In this document: positions 58,648 to 64,000 of the stretch, piece after piece
Position numbering within the stretch: the stretch's first letter is position 1
Layout: each line of letters starts with the position of its first letter
Assembly (NCBI GenBank): GCA_039654915.1
Contig: CM077594.1
Coordinates: 22,443,001-22,507,000, forward strand
Reading direction: 5' to 3'
Source: Aquilaria yunnanensis
Lineage: Eukaryota > Streptophyta > Magnoliopsida > Malvales > Thymelaeaceae
Length of the DNA: 64,000 nucleotides
Notes under the pieces: model-generated
Databases searched by the model: none
What the model was told of the DNA's origin: nothing
The model's input: the letters and a program-made list of their open reading frames with translations, nothing else
Made by a program: the position numbers and the translations under genes

Positions 58648-61465
58648 TGTCACAGGCCATGAACTTTAATCCTATCTAAGTCATATAGGACCCCAGGAAC
58701 CTTACACTAATTTAGTGCTAGGCCTACGCAAGTTGGTCCCTAGTGGGCTTGCTAATTAATTAAATTCTTAATGCATTATTGTTTTATACTACGCCTTACT
58801 ATGGCTGTAGGTCAATGACCATAAAAATAAAATATACTCAGTGCAGCCGGCCAACATTTTAAAATATGCATTCATATAAAACATACTTTTATGCACTATG
58901 AATCCATACAAGCTACCAGAGAACATAGCCAATAGTTCCATAGCATTTACTAGAGGCATAACTTTTGCACACATATATACATCATACACAAAAGTGTTAT
59001 ATATATGCTACACACTGAGAATATGAGAATCCGATCCCGCATGAGTTACGCGGTCAAAAGAGATCACTACAGTGTTAAAGTATCCCCTACTCCTTGCCTC
59101 TGGTATTAAAATACTAACGACCTTTCCTTCTATTAGTTGTTAGCCTCAGATGTATTAGTATCTACACATAAAACATATAAGGGATGTGAGAACCAGAGGT
59201 TCCCAATAAGGGTTATAACATGCAAGAAAAATAACAATATAGGGTCATGCATAATATCCATAAGGATGTCTATATATATGCCTCATGCACTTGAGCTCAA
59301 ATCATAGTGCTAGGAATTTGTATTATTGGCCAATAATCATGGGAGTAGCTAATTCCTACAATTGCTTTACCCATTTGTCTTGAAATTGACAAGTCTAACT
59401 TGTCCATACAAATACTGCTTTGAAAGCTTCTTAGTATTTGCTAAAATCCCTTATTTTATGTACAGGAGTGAACTATTTGCTTACTTAAATGCAAGTGTTA
59501 GTGCTAGCATTCTAACATTTTGTGGGTGGTTGAGGATACCTCCCCCTCTTTGGTTCACCTAAGCCTTGGCCCATCATGGTGATCTTAGGTATCTTAGGTT
59601 CTCAAACCATCATACTCTCCATAAATTAGACCATACCAAGGTCCATGTTGCCTATACATGGAAGTTTACAAACATGTACTTACACACTTCATATGCACTT
59701 CATAGTTTGGTTTCCTACCAAACCCAATCATATAAGCTTCTTAAATAGCCATCAATACTCAATTTACATGCTTGTTAAATCCATCAATAATTCAGCCACT
59801 TGATATATAAGTATCTTAGCCAAATTTATTTAATACATAAGCATACAAATCAAGTAACCCTTACCTTAGATAGCTTAGTTTGTAAGCTTCAAATACTTAG
59901 CCTTTTTGTCTCGGTTTCAAGCCAAACTTAGGACCTCTCTTAGTAGCTTATTCCCAGCACCTATATGGATCATTTTAAGCACAATTTATCAATTTTAACA
60001 CTTGGAAACAGCCCCCGAAACAACCACCTACAGCTCAGAATTTTCTGTCTCTGGTTTGCCTATCTTGTGATTCTTTACACTTTTAATTGCATAAATGCAG
60101 CCCAAATCTTGCTCTCTTATTTTTTATGTCTTTTATACTAGTGTATAAGCAAGATTATAACAACCAACAGCCACCAATATCACTAGAATAACATAGTTTA
60201 TTTCGGGAAGTAACCACAATTACAGCAGCCACAAAACTTCACTAATGCACATTCATGGCATTCATTGGTAATTCACTTCCAACTAAATGTTCCCTTGCTC
60301 TTAGCCCTCAAATACTAGTTCATAAGTAAGATAACATCCTTGGTAAGCTACTAAAAGCCATGGAACAAGAAATTATGGCTGGCTATAAAAGAATTAAACC
60401 ACACCTAGCTCAACACTCACAGCTTCAGCTACACGAAAATTCCAGCCTTAGTTCTCTTGGGTGTTTAGCTCATTTGCATCTCAATTCACATATTACAACT
60501 AGTAAACACATCAAAAAATTATCCCAACCATGATTTCTGCCATAAAAATCACATGAACAATGCCAGAAATCCAAAGATGATAAAAACTACACCATAGGAA
60601 CAAAACTAACCATGGATGAGCTAATGAACACATTCAAACATGTTGAGCACCTTCGATTTCTCTTAACAACTAAGTCTAACATTAATTTCCAGAATTTACA
60701 GAGCTAAACTGAAGCTCAAAAACAGGGAAATAATAGAACCAAACTTACTTGGACAAGAAGCAAGAAATCTTAGCTTCAGATAGCACAAAACTTGATTTTC
60801 CTTCAAAGTCTTGATTATTTGTGCTTGAATTTGGGTGGATTGAGCTTGGAGGGATCTTAGCTATGGTGGTTCGAAGATGAGAGAGGTTTTGGCAGGCTGG
60901 AGCTTCTGGCTAAGGAAGGAAACAAGTTGGTTCGATTAATAAAGTTTATTAAGTAAGCTAGCATGTGCAAGGTGCATGCATGGTCTAAGTGTGTGATTTT
61001 TAATGTTTGATCCTTAGATGATAAGATTCCAAAAATTGAGAACCAACGTTAGTATTACGCCACAGCTTATTTCTTCACAGATATAATTACATGCCAGTCT
61101 CCAAATTTTTCACAAACGTCTAATTTAATCCCTATTTATTTAAGGACCACATTTAAACCACTTATGGACAATCTATTCAATCCAAAATTACACGATGATA
61201 GAGCGGAAATCACGAAAAATCATGATACTTCAAATTTAATATTTTCTTATACTCTATCCAACCATGCAATAAAAATGGGTCACTATATGAAATAACCAAA
61301 ATACCCCTCTTGGCTCAACTTGCTTAAATGATCAATTTTATTCATTTTTAACTACTGGACCCTATATTATCGAGATTTAGCTTACAAATAAATTATCTAA
61401 AGTGTAATTTGTTAAATTAACCAATTACCTAGCTTATTAAACTTATAGTTCTAAGGGCTGTCACA
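58648..61465 (-). mobile_element. solo LTR (2818 bp) of another Gypsy element
   Basis: The plus strand starts TGTCACAGGCCATGAAC and ends AAGGGCTGTCACA. Exact 5-bp duplication gttta (58643-58647 and 61466-61470). It has no PBS, PPT or coding domain and no internal direct repeat, so it is best explained as a solo LTR left by LTR-LTR recombination. In minus orientation it begins TGTGACAGCCC. Orientation is inferred only from that similarity. It could instead be a non-coding element. Confidence 0.75.
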
Positions 61466-61687
61466 GTTTATGTGGGAAGTATGGGCAGTCATGTACCTAA
61501 AAGGGCATGATATAGTGATCATTATATAATACTCTACAAATAAATTATCTAAAGTGTAATTTGTTAAATTAACTAATTACATGGCTGATTAGACTTAGAA
61601 CTCTGAGGGCTATCACAGTTTATATAGGAAGTATGGGCAATCATGTACCCAAAAGGGCATGATATGGTGATAATTATATAATACTCC
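61384..61687. repeat. 152-bp tandem duplication across the solo-LTR junction
   Basis: Two copies (61384-61535 and 61536-61687) both contain aaataaattatctaaagtgtaa, a (g)ggct(g/a)tcacagttta junction and gggcatgatat..tgat..attatataatactc. Each therefore includes about 80 bp of solo-LTR end, the target duplication and outer LTR sequence. The copies have since diverged. Confidence 0.85.
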
Positions 61688-62319
61688 ACACCATAAGAGC
61701 TTGTGGCACGCTTATATATATTATGGGCAGAGTTCATTCAAGCATGGCAATGTGTGCATATGGTCCATTATATGTGATATTGTTATGAATTGTTTGTTTT
61801 AGAATGCTTTGCTAATTATTTTATATACTTAGCTTTATTATTGGTAATGTGTAGATAAAATTGTGCAAGAATTGAATAATCCACAATGATTATTTGGTAT
61901 TGTTTGTTAGTACTTATAGGTACATTTTGCATATGTTCAATGTCATTCACTTTTCGTATGTTGCATTCATTTATTATCAGAGTCTAACACAAAAGTTATT
62001 TGCCTTGTACAGCAAGGTAATCAGGCATAGACTTTTTGAGTTGCTCTTCGCTTGGGTTTCTCTTTCTCGGGAAAATGTTGGCCTACTGACCTTTTAAGGT
62101 CATGATTGTTTTGCAGTACATTGGTAATAACTAGTAACAAGTCTACTAGTATTGACTTTGACTTAATACAACTGTGATATGTATTATTATTATTTTAGGT
62201 TAAGCTTATCAACCAATGATATTGCTTACTTAGGTTGATAGGCAAAATATTTAGATATTATGTTGCAGGAATATTTACTTGCTATGATTGTAGTTTTCAT
62301 CAATGGTTTGACATGGTAT
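61466..62319 (+). repeat. outer chromovirus right LTR, piece 2, truncated
   Basis: It continues the right LTR (collinear with 39928-40608) and stops at ggtttgacatggtat (about 62319). The last roughly 300 bp present in the left LTR (to 51552) is missing. Confidence 0.82.
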
Positions 62320-62760
62320 TCATCTTTTTTCCTCACATCCACTAGAGTATGAACAAATGACAATTTGTTTTTGTGAATAGTTGTAGAGTTAGCTAGGAGT
62401 GGCTTACCAATCTTGCTAATGATACAACTCATAATCCTCGAAGACCAGTATTACAATTTCAAATCCAAAACCAAATTTGTCAAATAGCACCCTGTCTAAC
62501 TTCATATCCATCACCCATTTTTTCAACAATAGAGGTTTACCAAAAATAAAATTCAGACATGGCAAGCAGAAGGTCATCTCCTTCGACATCTTCCTTTTGC
62601 CTGTTCTATGGAGGAATTTCAACAAAAAATAATTGAAAATAAACTCTAAAATTAGTGATTGACCCTTAGTCACTAGGGTTAGCAACTGATGAGCTGAGTA
62701 GCTTATTAGCAACTAAGGTATCAGTCATTATTTTTAGTCGCACGTCAACCATTTCACATT
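62320..62760 (-). pseudogene. LINE ORF1 fragment (DUF4283-type), 5' part of the split LINE
   Basis: Minus frames read MTDTLVANKLLSSSVAN near 62735, then NFIFGKPLLLKKWVMDMKLD, YWSSRIMSCIISKIGKPLLA and KNKLSFVHTLVDVRKKDE, the last abutting the chromovirus LTR at 62319. This follows the pattern of plant LINE ORF1 (DUF4283 region then SKIG..GKP..D and L.YARVLVEV), an RNA-binding protein. The following roughly 100 residues, including the expected zinc knuckle, are missing before homology resumes at 32045. Several frameshifts and stops are present. Confidence 0.75.
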
Positions 62761-64000
62761 AGCAACTGAGCTTTGATGGAACTTTTACTCTCCTAAAATG
62801 TAAAATTCCAATTGCTTTGCCACTGAATTGGCAGTCAATATTCTAAACCAATATTATAATGCACCTATTTTGAATTTTTTTTCTTAGATTAATACTATTT
62901 TAAAGCTAATGCTCTACTCGGTAAATAATCACTTAAATCATATATTTCTAAAAGAAATTTATGAATTTTTATTTACCCAGCTTTTTATAAAATATCTTTT
63001 CAATTCTATGGTGGGCCTAAAGGTCCAAATCTTACTTCCATTGAAACAGTAAAAGTGGTTAATAAGCCAGAAAGCCCTCAATTTTGAAAGAAAAATATTT
63101 GATAATTAAGTAACCGGCCCATAATTGAAAAAGCAAATTCAGAGGAAATAGACTCTAATTAAACTAAAAGTCTTAGACCAAATATACTTTCTAATAACTA
63201 GGAAAACTAAGCCTCTAAGAAAAGGAAACATTGTAGCATTATGATATACGTAAGAGAAAAACCTTAAACACCTTCATATCTACAACTTGTTGAGAGTTGA
63301 ATTGGTTTCATCGAGTGTGAAAGTTCTCCCCGAAAACTTAATTTGTCTGTCTTTGCTTGTAGTCTTCATTATTGTTAGAAAGTCCACCAATACTCTTGAA
63401 ATTATGCCATAACTTTCTAGAATTTTGGGGTTTCTTAATTAAAATCTAGAATTTCAGTTGATATATAATTTCCTTAAATAACCACTATATATAAAAATAA
63501 TCATCAATAATTACTTATCAATTATCTCCACAAATGCACCTTAGGTTATTTTATAATAGTCTCAAATCCTAGAATGAACAACAAAATTTAAAGAACATGC
63601 CTATTAGCCCGTAATAAATTTTCTTGCCTATGAACCCATTTAACATTCAAAATTCTACCTAATAGGCAACTGGATATCTTAACTAAAAATAACTATGGAC
63701 CAAATTTGTACTTTTTTTCGAAATTGAAATCTTACAAAGTGAGCAATATGAAATTAATTTAGTAATTCTTTAGTATTAGTAATTAATACTCAATTGCCAT
63801 AGAAAATTTTCTTAACTTCGGCCTACATTTTTTTAGGAATTTTTAGATTTAGAAAAGTCACAATTCTAATTCACAGTCAAGGAACGTAAGGACTTGATGG
63901 ACACAATTTTGAAATATTGATCGATGGATGGATGGACTTGAGGAAAAAGTTTGATGAGTTGATTGGTATATTTATGAAAGTTTGATGGTCATTATGATTT
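62761..64000. other. no gene seen
   Basis: AT-rich sequence with no ORF above about 60 codons showing a domain, and no LTR or TIR I can pair. The LINE's target duplication at its 5' end could not be found here. Confidence 0.45.

Larger units (their letters stand above)
32046..62319 (+). mobile_element. decayed chromovirus (Ty3/Gypsy, Tekay/Del-like), nested host of three insertions
   Basis: The left LTR lies in three pieces (32046-33061, 38739-40657, 51282-51552). PBS is at 51557, a broken gag-pol with chromodomain remnant at 51707-56380, and the right LTR in two pieces (56407-58647, 61466-62319). Each LTR totals about 3 kb without its inserts. The right LTR stops about 300 bp early, at 62319. 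Length and domain order fit the Tekay/Del lineage. It interrupts the minus-strand LINE. Confidence 0.88.

Overview
This is nuclear DNA from a flowering plant, most likely a dicot. It is AT-rich, intron-containing and dominated by transposable elements, with every major plant class present: LTR/Copia, LTR/Gypsy chromovirus, L1-type LINE, SINE, hAT, and MULE-like and CACTA-like pieces. The only host gene I can build with confidence is a two-B3-domain REM-type transcription factor gene (15519-16695, + strand, four exons). A truncated, frame-broken tandem copy of it lies at 7185-8285. I cannot name the species.

Layout. 1-5900: AT-rich tandem duplication and (TAA)n, a promoter-like tract, a CACTA-like palindromic cluster, a textbook non-autonomous hAT element with exact 8-bp target duplication (4017-4899), and a LINE RNase H fragment. 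7185-16695: the REM pseudogene and the REM gene, separated by a decayed minus-strand Copia element (8917-14277). 16700-28300: an unresolved low-copy stretch holding a tRNA-type SINE (18081-18300), then two related degenerate hAT transposase elements (20287-23182 and 25523-27616) flanking a MULE-like element with a possible captured gene fragment (23270-24333) and a long-TIR MITE.

28316-62760 is one nested insertion complex. A minus-strand LINE is split by a decayed plus-strand chromovirus (32046-62319) with LTRs of about 3 kb. Three younger events sit in that chromovirus's LTRs. (i) A 5.7-kb element (33062-38738) encodes a single 911-codon ORF with a Gag domain but no protease, RT or integrase, and has almost identical LTRs. 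(ii) A 10.6-kb full-length chromovirus (40658-51281) has an intact 1679-codon Gag-Pol and LTRs in which I see only one difference. (iii) A 2.8-kb solo LTR (58648-61465) has its right junction duplicated in tandem. The target-site duplications and the continuity of flanking sequence across each insert give the order of events.

The most noteworthy object is the Gag-only element. Its ORF fills the space between leader and polypurine tract and carries roughly 500 residues with no domain I recognise. It must borrow reverse transcriptase and integrase, and the intact chromovirus 2 kb away is one possible, but unproven, helper. All calls come from reading the sequence; no database search was run.
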